In this document: one piece after another, positions 16,828 through 26,152 of the stretch
Layout of the letters: each line of letters begins with the position of its first letter
Position numbering within the stretch: position 1 is the first letter of the stretch
Assembly (NCBI RefSeq): GCF_042646385.1
Contig: NZ_JBHRTO010000001.1
Span: 1,736,001 to 1,800,000, forward strand
Source of the DNA: Cypionkella sinensis
Lineage (GTDB): Bacteria; Pseudomonadota; Alphaproteobacteria; Rhodobacterales; Rhodobacteraceae
Direction: 5' to 3'
DNA length: 64,000 nt
Program-made: the position numbers and the translations under genes
Notes under the pieces: generated by a model
What the model was told of the DNA's origin: nothing
Seen by the model: only the letters and a program-made list of their open reading frames with translations
Database searches by the model: none

Positions 16828-16842
16828 ACTTGAAAAATCATA

Positions 16843-16876
16843 CCGGCCGCCACTTCCTATAGTGGCGGCCGGTTTC
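16843..16876 (+). terminator. Terminator after cpaB
   Basis: The perfect 12-bp stem CCGGCCGCCACT (16843-16854) / AGTGGCGGCCGG (16861-16872) with a 6-nt loop is followed by TTTC. Confidence 0.85.
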
Positions 16877-17033
16877 GCATTCCGCATCCGGTAGCTGGCT
16901 GTTGCAAGTTATCCACATAAGGAACCGCCTCCAACCATTTGATTCTTGCAAAAAAACGACACTTACGTCATCTTGCGAATTGGATTGGGCGTAACAAGAC
17001 CCGACCAGAGGCGTGATCGAAAGGGCAGGTCAC

Positions 17034-18428
17034 ATGTATATGCGTAAATTTCTGACTGCCGGTGTGGTGGGGCTCGCCCTTGCGACCTCGGCGCTCAGCC
17101 CGCTGTCTGCACAAACCCTCCGCGTGATGGAGGGGTCGGCTTCGGCCCCCCTCAACGTCCCGATGAACCGTGCCGTGGTCGTGGAAAGCGATGTATCGTT
17201 TGCCGAATTGTCGATAGCCAACCCTGGGATCGCCGATATCTCGACGCTGTCAGACAAGTCGATCTACGTTCTGGGCAAGACGCCCGGTCGCACCACGCTT
17301 ACCCTGCTGGGGCCGGATGGCAAGCTGATCTCAAACGTCGATGTCCATGTCACCCCCGACATTGCCGAGTTCAAGGAACGTCTGCAGCAGATTCTGCCGG
17401 GCGAAAAGATCGAGGTCCGCACCGCGAATGACGGTATCGTCATGTCGGGCACGGTATCTTCCACCGCCAAGCTTGACCGGGCTTTGGATCTGGCCGAACG
17501 CTATGCGCCAAAACGAGTGTCGAACCTGATGGGCGTCGGCGGCACCCAGCAAGTGATGCTGAAAGTGCGCTTCGCTGAGATGCAGCGCTCGGTGTCGAAA
17601 AACCTTTCATCCTCGCTCGCGGTATCGGGCGGCACGAAATTTGGTGTGTCCGGAGAGACAGGCACGTGGCTCAATGATGGTAACAGCATCAATGGCAGTA
17701 CGATCACCGCCCGTGACAACGCCAACAGTGCGGTGGCCTTTGGCTTTTCCGCAGGATCACTGGAATTCGCAGTTCTGCTTGAAGCATTGGAATCTAAAGG
17801 CGTCGTCCGCACATTGGCCGAACCAAACCTGACGGCTCTGTCTGGGCAAGAAGCAAAATTCCTTGCTGGCGGCGAATATCCGATCCCGGTGACCGACAAC
17901 GACGGCATCACAATTGAATACAAACCCTTTGGGGTTGAGTTGAACTTCACCCCAACCGTGGTGGATGGCGATATCATCAACTTGGTGATCAACGCAGCGG
18001 TATCGTCGATTGACACCACCACAGCCGTTACTGCGTCGGGCTTCTCGGTCAATGCTTTCAAGCGGCGCGAAACCTCGACCACAGTCGAGATGCGCGATGG
18101 TGAAAGCTTTGCGATCGCAGGCTTGTTGCAGGATGACTTCCGCGATCTGAACGGGCAAGTGCCGTGGCTGGGTGACATTCCGATTATCGGCGCGTTGTTC
18201 CGCTCGGCGGAATATCAGCGTGCGCAGTCCGAACTCGTGATCATCGTAACGCCGCATCTGGTTACACCGACCCGTGGCGAAGCGCTGGCACTGCCGACTG
18301 ACCGGGTAAAGCTGCCCTCCGAAAAGGATCTGTTCCTGTTCGGCAATGTGGCAGGCAAGCAAAAAGGTGCTGCGGGCGACGTCGCGCGTCAGGATTTCAG
18401 CGGTTCCTACGGCTATGTGATGGAGTGA
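17034..18428 (+). CDS. cpaC: Tad pilus outer-membrane secretin CpaC/RcpA
   Basis: This secretin of about 464 residues has a Sec signal peptide (RKFLTAGVVGLALATSALSP, cut near SAQ). The pilus-type N-domain follows (LNVPMNRAVVVESDVSFAELSIANP and VYVLGKTPGRTTLTLLG-like segment), then a BON/N1 region. The C-terminal secretin domain ends with VPWLGDIPIIGALFRS and LVIIVTPHLV. It forms the outer-membrane gate for the Flp pilus. ATG 17034 has AAGGG 9 nt upstream; a GTG at 17013 is an alternative. The stop is 4 nt before the OmpA gene's start codon. Confidence 0.93.
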   Translation: MYMRKFLTAGVVGLALATSALSPLSAQTLRVMEGSASAPLNVPMNRAVVVESDVSFAELSIANPGIADISTLSDKSIYVLGKTPGRTTLTLLGPDGKLISNVDVHVTPDIAEFKERLQQILPGEKIEVRTANDGIVMSGTVSSTAKLDRALDLAERYAPKRVSNLMGVGGTQQVMLKVRFAEMQRSVSKNLSSSLAVSGGTKFGVSGETGTWLNDGNSINGSTITARDNANSAVAFGFSAGSLEFAVLLEALESKGVVRTLAEPNLTALSGQEAKFLAGGEYPIPVTDNDGITIEYKPFGVELNFTPTVVDGDIINLVINAAVSSIDTTTAVTASGFSVNAFKRRETSTTVEMRDGESFAIAGLLQDDFRDLNGQVPWLGDIPIIGALFRSAEYQRAQSELVIIVTPHLVTPTRGEALALPTDRVKLPSEKDLFLFGNVAGKQKGAAGDVARQDFSGSYGYVME

Positions 18429-18432
18429 TTTG

Positions 18433-19089
18433 ATGCACCTGCGCTCCCTCCCCCTGATTGCCGCCATGATGATGAGCCTTGCTGGCTGCGATCCGACCGA
18501 TTTCACCCGCGAGGCGGGGGCCGAAGTTGACGAAGGTGGTTTCGGCAACGCGACGATGAACAACACGATGATCATGTCGGGTGAACGGGATTATACCATC
18601 GCCTTGGCCGAGCGCTTTGCGCGTGAAGTCCCCTCGACCATTACCTTTGCCTTCAATTCATCAGAGCTGACGCCAGAGGCACGCGCCACGCTGGCGCGGC
18701 AGGCCGATTGGATCCGCCAATTCCCCGAAGTGCGCTTCCGCGTTTATGGTCATACCGATCTTGTCGGCTCGGATGCATACAATAAAGCCTTGGGTCTGCG
18801 CCGCGCGAAAGCTGCTGTCCGCTATCTCTCTAGCCTTGGCATTGGCTCCGCCCGGCTTGAAGCGGTTGCGTCGTTCGGTAAAACCCGCCCGGTCGTGCAA
18901 ACCTCTGGCCCGGAAGAGCGGAACCGCCGCACTGTGACCGAGGTGTCTGGCTTCGTGAAAAGCAATCCGATGGTGCTGAACGGCAAGTATGCCGCGATCA
19001 TCTGGAGAAGTTATGTTGAAGGCGCGATCCCGCCGCACCCCAACAATGAGATTATCCAAACCCAGGTCGCACCTGACGGTGCGCAGTGA
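18433..19089 (+). CDS. OmpA-family lipoprotein in the Tad locus
   Basis: This 218-residue protein has a lipobox MMSLAGC near residue 18 and a C-terminal OmpA peptidoglycan-binding domain. The domain shows ITFAFNSSELTPEARATL, RVYGHTDLVGSDAYNKALGLRRAKA and an NRRTVTEV motif. It sits where cpaD is found in Caulobacter and may anchor the secretin to the wall. ATG 18433 is preceded by GGAG at the end of cpaC. A terminator follows. Confidence 0.88.
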   Translation: MHLRSLPLIAAMMMSLAGCDPTDFTREAGAEVDEGGFGNATMNNTMIMSGERDYTIALAERFAREVPSTITFAFNSSELTPEARATLARQADWIRQFPEVRFRVYGHTDLVGSDAYNKALGLRRAKAAVRYLSSLGIGSARLEAVASFGKTRPVVQTSGPEERNRRTVTEVSGFVKSNPMVLNGKYAAIIWRSYVEGAIPPHPNNEIIQTQVAPDGAQ

Positions 19090-19118
19090 CCTGAGGCGAA
19101 ATTCGGATCACCTATTCC

Positions 19119-19149
19119 AGCCCCCTGCGCGCAAGCACAGGGGGCTTTT
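19119..19149 (+). terminator. Terminator after cpaC-ompA
   Basis: The stem AGCCCCCTG (19119-19127) / CAGGGGGCT (19138-19146) is followed by a T run. The rest of 19090-19365 shows no gene. Confidence 0.85.
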
Positions 19150-19365
19150 GTTTCTGAATTCGTTTCCGAAATACCCGTACGCGGGCTGAAATACCCCAGA
19201 TTGACGCCGTTTTAGCCCCAATCTCGCCACCATCCTCCAGCATCTTGCATCCAATGGGAACAATGCCGTGCCGAAGGGCGATGCATACTCCCCGGATTGG
19301 CCCCAATCGCGCCATAATTTTGGCCGGGGTCGGTGGTGGGATGTCGTGAGAAGGACGATGAAACG

Positions 19366-20667
19366 ATGACGAGCGTGGCCAACCTGCAACCCGATCCGGC
19401 ACCGATTCTGGCGTGCACGATTTCGCGCGATGTGCAGAACTTTGATCTCTTGATCGACGATATGGAGAATGAACTTGGCGAGGCTTGGGGTGATCTGAGC
19501 TTTGAGGATGCGCTGATTTTCCTGGGGCAGGACGAATCTGCCACATTGGAATTTGTCGCCATCGCGGTGGATGCCGAGGACGAGGTTGACCTCTCGCGGA
19601 TCACCGAAATCATTCGCACGGCCAAGGCAAAGTCGATCAAGGTGATCCTGATCGCCGATCAGGTCGGCCCCGCCGCGCTGCATCAGTTGCTCCGGCTGGG
19701 GGCGGAAGATTTCGTGCCCTATCCGCTGCCCGATGGCGCGCTGCACGAGGCGATTGAGCGTATCCGCACCGCAAAGACTGTCGAGGAAGCACCGGCACCT
19801 GCCGCAGCGCCCGCCCCTGCCCCGGCTGCGGTTATCTCGGATGAACCGCATGCCGAAAAGGGCCCGGCGTTCAAGGCCAAGGGCGACCGCGATGCGGTGG
19901 TGCTGCCGGTGCATGGACTTGCAGGCGGCTGTGGCGCGTCAACCTTCGCCGCGAACCTTGCTTGGGAACTGGCGACGCTGTCGAAAACCGACGCGCCGCG
20001 GGTGTGCCTGATCGACTTTGACTTTCAGTATGGCTCGGCTGCGACCTACCTGGATTTGCCGCGCAAAGAGGCGGTGTTTGATCTGTTGACTGACACGGCC
20101 CATGCCGATTCTGATGCGATGCTGGCGGCGATGCTGACCTTCAACGACAAGCTTCATGTGCTGACCGCGCCGTCCGACATGCTGCCTTTGGATATCGTCA
20201 GCCCCGAAGATATTGGCCGCATCATCGACATGGCGCGGGCAAATTTCGATTTTGTCGTCATCGACATGCCGCGCACCATTGTGGCCTGGACTGAAACCGT
20301 ACTGTCGCGTGCTCATGTTTACTTCGCGCTGATGGAGTTGGACCTGCGCTCGGCCCAGAACGTGCTACGTCTTGTGCGGGCATTGAAGGCCGAGGGCCTG
20401 CCACATGAAAAGCTGCGCTATGTATTGAACCGCGCGCCGAAGTTCACCGATCTTTCGGCAAAAAGCCGGGTCAAGCGGATGGCGGAAAGCCTTGATATCA
20501 CGATTGAAGTGCAGCTTCCCGACGGCGGCGCGCAGATCACCCAGGCCAACGACCACGGCCTGCCGCTGTCTGAGAACGCGGGCAAAAACCCGCTGCGCAA
20601 AGAAATCCAAAAGCTCGCGAAATCGCTGTTTGATCTGAACAAGGCCGTGGAAACCGGCAGGGGCTAA
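19366..20667 (+). CDS. cpaE: Tad pilus MinD-like ATPase CpaE/TadZ
   Basis: This 433-residue protein has an N-terminal receiver-like domain (about 1-140, ADQVGPAALHQLLRLGAEDF), an Ala/Pro linker, then a MinD/ParA-type ATPase domain. The P-loop region is HGLAGGCGASTFAANLAWELA, where the usual GGVGKTT lysine is absent, as in many CpaE/TadZ proteins. LIDFDFQYGSAATYLDL and DFVVIDMPRT follow. TadZ proteins localise the pilus machine at the pole. ATG 19366 has an AAGGA site. Confidence 0.9.
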   Translation: MTSVANLQPDPAPILACTISRDVQNFDLLIDDMENELGEAWGDLSFEDALIFLGQDESATLEFVAIAVDAEDEVDLSRITEIIRTAKAKSIKVILIADQVGPAALHQLLRLGAEDFVPYPLPDGALHEAIERIRTAKTVEEAPAPAAAPAPAPAAVISDEPHAEKGPAFKAKGDRDAVVLPVHGLAGGCGASTFAANLAWELATLSKTDAPRVCLIDFDFQYGSAATYLDLPRKEAVFDLLTDTAHADSDAMLAAMLTFNDKLHVLTAPSDMLPLDIVSPEDIGRIIDMARANFDFVVIDMPRTIVAWTETVLSRAHVYFALMELDLRSAQNVLRLVRALKAEGLPHEKLRYVLNRAPKFTDLSAKSRVKRMAESLDITIEVQLPDGGAQITQANDHGLPLSENAGKNPLRKEIQKLAKSLFDLNKAVETGRG

Positions 20668-20689
20668 GGCCTGACTTTGGGGGTTAACG

Positions 20690-22123
20690 ATGTTCTCACG
20701 TTTCAAGAAACCGGAAGCAGGCCCTAGCGCCAGCCCAGCCGCCGCACGTCCGGCGGCAGCCGCGCCCGCCGCGCCAAAGCCCGGCATTAGCCGCCCGGTG
20801 GCAGCACCTGCCCGCCCACCTGCCGAGGCGGTGGCCGCGGACAAGGAAAAGAAGCGCAAAGAACGTCTGGGCGAGTTGAAGCAGGAACTGCACAAGCGCC
20901 TTCTGGACAACCTGAACCTCGCGGCCCTGGAACAAGCTTCGGAAGCCAGCCTCAAAGTCGAGATCGCCGCGATTGCGGCAGAGGCTTTGGACGAGATGTC
21001 GGTGGCGCTGTCGAAGGAAGACCGCACCACGCTGAACCAAGAACTTTACGATGAAGTCATGGGCCTTGGGCCGCTGGAACCATTGCTGAAAGACGAATCG
21101 GTCAATGATATTCTGGTGAACGGACCGAACCGCATCTTTGTGGAACGCGGCGGCAAGCTGGTGCTGACTGACATCACCTTCAAGGATGAACGCCACCTTT
21201 TGCGGATCATCGACAAGATCGTCTCTGCCGTGGGCCGTCGGGTGGACGAATCCAACCCGTACTGCGACGCTCGTTTGGCCGATGGCAGCCGTTTCAACTG
21301 CATGGTGCCGCCGGTGGCGGTTGACGGATCGCTTGTTTCGATCAGGAAGTTCAAAAAAGAGAAACTCGGCATTCCCGATCTGGTGAAATTCGGCGCCTTT
21401 ACCGAGGAAATGGGCTTGTATCTGCAAGCCGCCGTGTCCTGCCGGTTGAACGTGATCGTGTCAGGCGGCACGGGCTCGGGGAAAACCACCACGTTGAATG
21501 CGCTGTCGTCTTTCATCGACAACACCGAGCGCGTGCTGACCATCGAAGACACCGCCGAACTTCAACTGCAACAGGTCCACGTTGGCCGGATGGAAAGCCG
21601 CCCCGCTAACGTCGAGGGCAAGGGTGCCGTCACCCAGCGCGACTGTCTGCGAAACGCTTTGCGAATGCGTCCTGACCGGATCATCGTCGGCGAAACCCGC
21701 GGCGAGGAAGTTATCGACATGTTGCAGGCGATGAACACCGGCCACGATGGATCTATGACCACGATTCACGCCAACTCGGCCCGCGACGGCATCAGCCGTC
21801 TGGAAAACATGGTCGCCATGGCCGGGATCGAGATGCCCTTGAAAGCCGTGCGCAGCCAGATCGCAAGTGCTGTGAACCTGATCGTGCAGGCGTCGCGTTT
21901 GCAAGACGGTTCGCGCCGGATGGTGTCGATCACCGAAATCACCGGCATGGAGGGTGAAGTGATCTCGATGCAGGAAGTGTTCCGCTATGAGCGCCTTGGG
22001 GTCGAGCCCAACGGCAAGATCATTGGCCGCTTCAACGCGACCGGGGTGCGCAGCCACTATTCCGACCGTTTCCGGCAATGGGGCTATGATTTGCCAGCCT
22101 CGATCTACGAACCCATTATCTGA
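20690..22123 (+). CDS. cpaF: Tad pilus secretion ATPase CpaF/TadA
   Basis: This 477-residue type II/IV secretion ATPase powers pilin assembly. It has a Pro/Ala-rich N-terminus, then Walker A GGTGSGKTTTLNALSSF (about residue 260) and an Asp box VLTIEDTAELQL. The Walker B region is RPDRIIVGETRGEEVIDMLQAMNTGHDGSMTT, broken here as DRIIVGETRG and ALQAMNTGHDG-like parts, with the His box following. It is 22 nt after cpaE and 8 nt before tadB, so one operon. Confidence 0.95.
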   Translation: MFSRFKKPEAGPSASPAAARPAAAAPAAPKPGISRPVAAPARPPAEAVAADKEKKRKERLGELKQELHKRLLDNLNLAALEQASEASLKVEIAAIAAEALDEMSVALSKEDRTTLNQELYDEVMGLGPLEPLLKDESVNDILVNGPNRIFVERGGKLVLTDITFKDERHLLRIIDKIVSAVGRRVDESNPYCDARLADGSRFNCMVPPVAVDGSLVSIRKFKKEKLGIPDLVKFGAFTEEMGLYLQAAVSCRLNVIVSGGTGSGKTTTLNALSSFIDNTERVLTIEDTAELQLQQVHVGRMESRPANVEGKGAVTQRDCLRNALRMRPDRIIVGETRGEEVIDMLQAMNTGHDGSMTTIHANSARDGISRLENMVAMAGIEMPLKAVRSQIASAVNLIVQASRLQDGSRRMVSITEITGMEGEVISMQEVFRYERLGVEPNGKIIGRFNATGVRSHYSDRFRQWGYDLPASIYEPII

Positions 22124-22131
22124 GGCATATC

Positions 22132-23100
22132 ATGACCTTATCCGCTGCCCCTCTTATCTATATCCTGATCTTCGTCGCTGTCGTGGTGATGGTGAACGGG
22201 CTTTATCTGGTGGTGTTCGGCAAATCCATCAGCCTGAACAGCCGGATGAGCCGCCGCCTTGCCCTGTTGGAAAAGAACAACAACCGCGAGCAAGTGCTGG
22301 AGCAACTGCGCAAAGAGACCGAACAGCACGTCAATTCGCGCGGCATTCCGCTGTATTCGATCCTGGCGAAAAAGGCGCAAAAGGCCAATATCGCCTTCAC
22401 GCCACAGCAGTTGGTGATGATCATGGTGGGCATGGTCGGCGTGGCCTTCACCGGCCTGACCTTTGGCACGCAAGTCTCGCTGCCGATCCGGGTGATCGTC
22501 GCCGTCGGCATGGGCGTGGGTGGGGTGTATTTCTGGGTCAACAGCAAGGCCAAGAAACGCATCGCGCTCATGGACGAACAACTGCCTGATGCGGTGGAAC
22601 TGATGGTGCGCAGCTTGCGCGTCGGCCATCCGTTTGCCTCGGCCATTGGTATCGTTTCGAAAGAAGTGCCTGATCCTTTGGGCACCGAGTTTGGCATGAT
22701 TTCCGATGAAGCCGCCTATGGCCGCAACGTCGCCGACAGCCTGAAAGCCTTTGCGGAGCGTATGGATAGCCAGGATCTGCGCTTTTTGGCGGTGGCCGTG
22801 ACCATTCAGCAAACCTCGGGCGGCAACCTGGCCGAAATCCTTGAGGGCCTTTCGAAAGTGATCCGCGCCCGCTTCAAACTGTTCCGCCGCGTCAAGGCGA
22901 TCACCGGTGAGGCGAAATGGTCGGGCATGTTCCTGTCGTTCTTTCCGATCGGCGCGATCATCATGATCAACATCGTCAAGCCGGATTACTACGACGAGGT
23001 CGCCAAATCGGCGGCCTTCATCCCGGCCTGTCTCGCCGTTGCAGTGTTTCTGGTGATCAACATCATCTTCATGCGTATCATGGTCAACATTAAGGTCTAA
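22132..23100 (+). CDS. tadB: Tad inner-membrane platform protein TadB
   Basis: This 322-residue protein is a T2SS-F domain platform subunit. It has an N-terminal membrane helix, a paired helix region (residues about 95-140) and the cytosolic F domain with LPDAVELMVRSLRVGHPFASAI and IQQTSGGNLAEILEGLSKVIR. Two C-terminal membrane segments follow. It works with TadC as the membrane anchor on which CpaF acts. A 5-nt gap separates it from tadC. Confidence 0.93.
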   Translation: MTLSAAPLIYILIFVAVVVMVNGLYLVVFGKSISLNSRMSRRLALLEKNNNREQVLEQLRKETEQHVNSRGIPLYSILAKKAQKANIAFTPQQLVMIMVGMVGVAFTGLTFGTQVSLPIRVIVAVGMGVGGVYFWVNSKAKKRIALMDEQLPDAVELMVRSLRVGHPFASAIGIVSKEVPDPLGTEFGMISDEAAYGRNVADSLKAFAERMDSQDLRFLAVAVTIQQTSGGNLAEILEGLSKVIRARFKLFRRVKAITGEAKWSGMFLSFFPIGAIIMINIVKPDYYDEVAKSAAFIPACLAVAVFLVINIIFMRIMVNIKV

Positions 23101-23105
23101 GCGTC

Positions 23106-24089
23106 ATGGATTTCCTGAACACTCTCAACACGCAACTGACCGATAGCTTTGGCCCGCTGGGGCCATTGCTGGCGCTTGGCCTGCTGGGGCTGGCGCTGAT
23201 CGTCGCCGTGCTGCCAATGCTGCTGAAAAAAGAGCCCGAGCCGTTCGACAAGCTGAAAGCGCTGCGCAAGGAAATCGAAAGTGCCAGCACCTCGACCAAA
23301 AGCGCCAGCCTGCGCCACAGCGAAAAGGCCGACCGGCTGGAGAAATTCGCGTCGTTTCTGGAACCGCAGGACGAACAGACCATGACCGCATCGCGGCTGA
23401 AGATGATGCGCGCGGGCTACAAGCAAAAGAATGCCGTGCGCACCTTTCACTTCGCGCAACTCGCGCTGGGGCTGGGTCTGCTGGGGCTGGGCATGATCTA
23501 CACCTTCACCGGTAATGACGGGGCCGAAGTTTCGACCCAGGTGATGATCATCTCTACCCTGCTGCCGGGAGGCTTGGGCTATTACTTCCCGATGTATTGG
23601 GTCAACAGCCGGGTTCAAAAACGTCAGGCCGAGATCGTCTCGGGCTTTCCCGATGCGCTGGATCTGATGCTGGTCTGCGTCGAGGCGGGCCAATCGCTTG
23701 ACCAATCCATCAACCGCATTGCCAAGGAAAGCCGCGCCTCCTGCCCGGCGTTGGCGGAAGAATTCGAAACCGTGGCACAAGAGGTGAAGGCCGGCAAAGA
23801 ACGCGTCAAGGTGTTGAAGGACATGTCCGAGCGCGTGGGCATCGCCGACATCTCGTCGTTCTGCACCACGCTGGTGCAATCTGCGAACTTCGGCACCTCG
23901 ATGTCAGACGCCTTGCGCGTGTATTCCGCCGAGATGCGCGACAAACGCATCATGCGGGCCGAAGAATTGGCCAACAAATTGCCAACAAAACTGACCCTTG
24001 GCACTATGCTGTTCACGCTGCCGCCGCTATTGATTATTCTGATCGGGCCATCGGTTTACGGTATTGCGCAAACCTTGGGTGGCGGCTGA
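23106..24089 (+). CDS. tadC: Tad inner-membrane platform protein TadC
   Basis: This 327-residue T2SS-F domain protein has an N-terminal membrane segment (about 18-40), a charged cytosolic stretch, and two helices near 115-160. The F domain shows GFPDALDLMLVCVEAGQSLDQSI and TLVQSANFGTSMSDALRVYS, and there is a final membrane segment. It partners TadB in the pilus base. The downstream TPR gene begins 36 nt later. Confidence 0.93.
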   Translation: MDFLNTLNTQLTDSFGPLGPLLALGLLGLALIVAVLPMLLKKEPEPFDKLKALRKEIESASTSTKSASLRHSEKADRLEKFASFLEPQDEQTMTASRLKMMRAGYKQKNAVRTFHFAQLALGLGLLGLGMIYTFTGNDGAEVSTQVMIISTLLPGGLGYYFPMYWVNSRVQKRQAEIVSGFPDALDLMLVCVEAGQSLDQSINRIAKESRASCPALAEEFETVAQEVKAGKERVKVLKDMSERVGIADISSFCTTLVQSANFGTSMSDALRVYSAEMRDKRIMRAEELANKLPTKLTLGTMLFTLPPLLIILIGPSVYGIAQTLGGG

Positions 24090-24124
24090 ACCACGGGCGT
24101 CAGGCCCAAGGCAACGGGGTTGAT

Positions 24125-24694
24125 GTGACGCGCGCGGCAAATATCCTGATGATCTGCCTTTTGACGGCCGCCTGTCAGCACACGGGCGGCCTTTCCGCAT
24201 CCGGCAAACCGCGCAATGTCCCCTATGGTGTGGACGCGCGGGAAAAGGGTGTCGATGGCCTTTTGGTGGGCCACCGCCTGATGGAAGCTGGAGAATTTGA
24301 GCTGGCGATGAAGGCTTATTACCGCGCGGCCGCCGAACAGGGCATGAATGCCGACGTCCTGTCAGCCATCGGCTCTGCTGATCTGAAATTGGGTCGTCTG
24401 GGCCAAGCCGAACAAGTGTTGCGTCGCGCCATCGAGGCAGACGAGCGCAACGTGCCAGCGCTGAACAATCTGGGCTGTGTGCTGATGGAACAGGGCAAGG
24501 TCGGCGAGGCACGGCGGGTGTTTCAGCAGGCTTTCGCTCTCGACAGTGGCCAATCGGACTCCATTCGCGAAAATCTCAAGCTGGCGATAGCGCGCAGCGA
24601 AGCCTCTGTATATGATCCGGTTCAGGATGAGAAACCCGTGATGAAACTGGTGCGACGCGGGCAAGGCTCCTACGTCTTGCTGTCGCAGCTTTGA
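24125..24694 (+). CDS. tadD: TadD-like TPR lipoprotein
   Basis: This 189-residue lipoprotein starts at GTG 24125 (RAANILMICLLTAACQ, lipobox TAAC). It contains about three tetratricopeptide repeats (AYYRAAAEQGMNADVLSAIG, GRLGQAEQVLRRAIEAD, GKVGEARRVFQQAFALD). TadD proteins are outer-membrane pilotins or assembly factors for the secretin. An ATG two bases upstream is out of frame, so GTG is chosen. A second TPR lipoprotein follows. Confidence 0.85.
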   Translation: MTRAANILMICLLTAACQHTGGLSASGKPRNVPYGVDAREKGVDGLLVGHRLMEAGEFELAMKAYYRAAAEQGMNADVLSAIGSADLKLGRLGQAEQVLRRAIEADERNVPALNNLGCVLMEQGKVGEARRVFQQAFALDSGQSDSIRENLKLAIARSEASVYDPVQDEKPVMKLVRRGQGSYVLLSQL

Positions 24695-24751
24695 CGATAC
24701 GATTTTAAGACCAGACGAGACGACCGAGCAGTAGACCAAAAAGGACGCAAA

Positions 24752-25597
24752 ATGCGCCAACCTGTTTTGCTAACGCTGTGCCTGATGGGCGCAACCGCTT
24801 TGGCTGGCTGCCAAGGCACCCGAGTGGCGCATGAAAAACGTGCGCTGAAATCGGTGAATGTGGTCGATGAGAGCAACCTCAGCGACATCATGCTGACAGT
24901 GGGCGACCCGAACGAGGCCGTGGCCTATTTCCAGAAATCCAGCAGCGAAAACCCCGACCGCATTGATCTGAAACGCGGTCTGGCAAAATCGCTGATCCGC
25001 GCCAACAAGCCCGAAGAGGCCATCGCGGTCTGGCGCGCCGTTGTCGCATCGCCGCAGGGCACCAACGATGACCGCGTCGGTCTTGCCGATGCGCAGATGC
25101 GCACCTCGGATTGGGCAGGCACCGCCGCGACGCTGAACACCATCCCCCCCACTTTTGAGACATTCGAGCGCTATCGGCTTGAAGCTATGGTCGCCGACAG
25201 TCAGAAAAACTGGAAGAAAGCCGACAGCTTCTATGACATTGCAGCAGGTCTGACCAACAAACCCTCGGGCGTTTACAACAACTGGGGCTTTTCGAAACTG
25301 ACACGCGGCGACAATGCCGGGGCGGAAAAGCTGTTCCTCGAGGCGCTCACCTACGATTCGTCCAGCTTCACCGCCAAGAACAACCTGATCCTGTCGCGCG
25401 CCGCACAGCGCAAGTACGACATGCCAGTGATCGAGATGACCCAGACCGAACGCGCCCAGCTTTACTACACGTTAGGCCTCGCGGCGGTGAAACAGGGCGA
25501 TACCTCGGTCGGCCGCGAATTGCTGCAACAGGCCGTCGATACCTCGCCCACCTATTTTGAGGCCGCCGAGCGCAGCCTGAAAGCCTTGGGCGGCTGA
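24752..25597 (+). CDS. Second TPR lipoprotein of the Tad locus
   Basis: This 281-residue protein has a lipobox LAGC (residues about 16-19) and several TPR motifs (NPDRIDLKRGLAKSLIRANK, DNAGAEKLFLEALTYDSS, GDTSVGRELLQQAVDTSP). It resembles the longer TadD-type proteins of Rhodobacteraceae. It is probably a peripheral assembly factor with a role distinct from the shorter TadD. It ends 1 nt before the peptidase gene. Confidence 0.82.
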   Translation: MRQPVLLTLCLMGATALAGCQGTRVAHEKRALKSVNVVDESNLSDIMLTVGDPNEAVAYFQKSSSENPDRIDLKRGLAKSLIRANKPEEAIAVWRAVVASPQGTNDDRVGLADAQMRTSDWAGTAATLNTIPPTFETFERYRLEAMVADSQKNWKKADSFYDIAAGLTNKPSGVYNNWGFSKLTRGDNAGAEKLFLEALTYDSSSFTAKNNLILSRAAQRKYDMPVIEMTQTERAQLYYTLGLAAVKQGDTSVGRELLQQAVDTSPTYFEAAERSLKALGG

Positions 25598-25598
25598 A

Positions 25599-26090
25599 AT
25601 GATTTCACCCTACGCCGCGCTGGCCTTTCTGCCCTTCGCCTTCGCCATCACGATCTGGGTGTCGTGGAGCGATATGAAATTCATGAAGATCCCCAACCAG
25701 GCCTCTTATGCCGTGCTGGCGTTGTGGCTGGTGGTGGGCGTGCTTGTGGTGCCGTTTCAAACTTGGCTTTGGGGTTGGGCGCTGGGGCTGGCGGTGTTTG
25801 TCGCCACCTTCATCCTGTTCGCACTGCGCGCCATCGGTGCGGGCGATGCGAAATTCGCCGCCGCGATGGCGCCGATGTTCATCTACGCCGATATCCGCCT
25901 GCTTTGCGGCATCTATGCCGCCTGCTCGCTGGGGGCACTGGCCGCCCACCGCGCGCTGAAATATGTGCCCGCCTTTCGTGCCGCCACCCCCGATTGGAAA
26001 AGCTGGACGCACACGGGCTTTCCCTTTGGCACGGCACTGTCAGGGACACTAATCTTCTATCTTTTGGTCGCACTCTTGCCGCTTTTCTAG
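25599..26090 (+). CDS. cpaA: Prepilin peptidase CpaA/TadV
   Basis: This 163-residue A24A-type aspartic peptidase is a polytopic membrane protein. It shows the two conserved aspartates in SWSDMKFMKIPNQ (residues about 22-34) and GAGDAKFAAAMA (about 80-91). It removes the leader of the Flp prepilins. The short form without the methyltransferase domain is normal for Tad systems. Confidence 0.9.
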   Translation: MISPYAALAFLPFAFAITIWVSWSDMKFMKIPNQASYAVLALWLVVGVLVVPFQTWLWGWALGLAVFVATFILFALRAIGAGDAKFAAAMAPMFIYADIRLLCGIYAACSLGALAAHRALKYVPAFRAATPDWKSWTHTGFPFGTALSGTLIFYLLVALLPLF

Positions 26091-26152
26091 ATCAAACCCT
26101 TTGTTGAACGCTTGGGCACAATCTGCCCCAAGACCAGACAAAGGTGCCGATC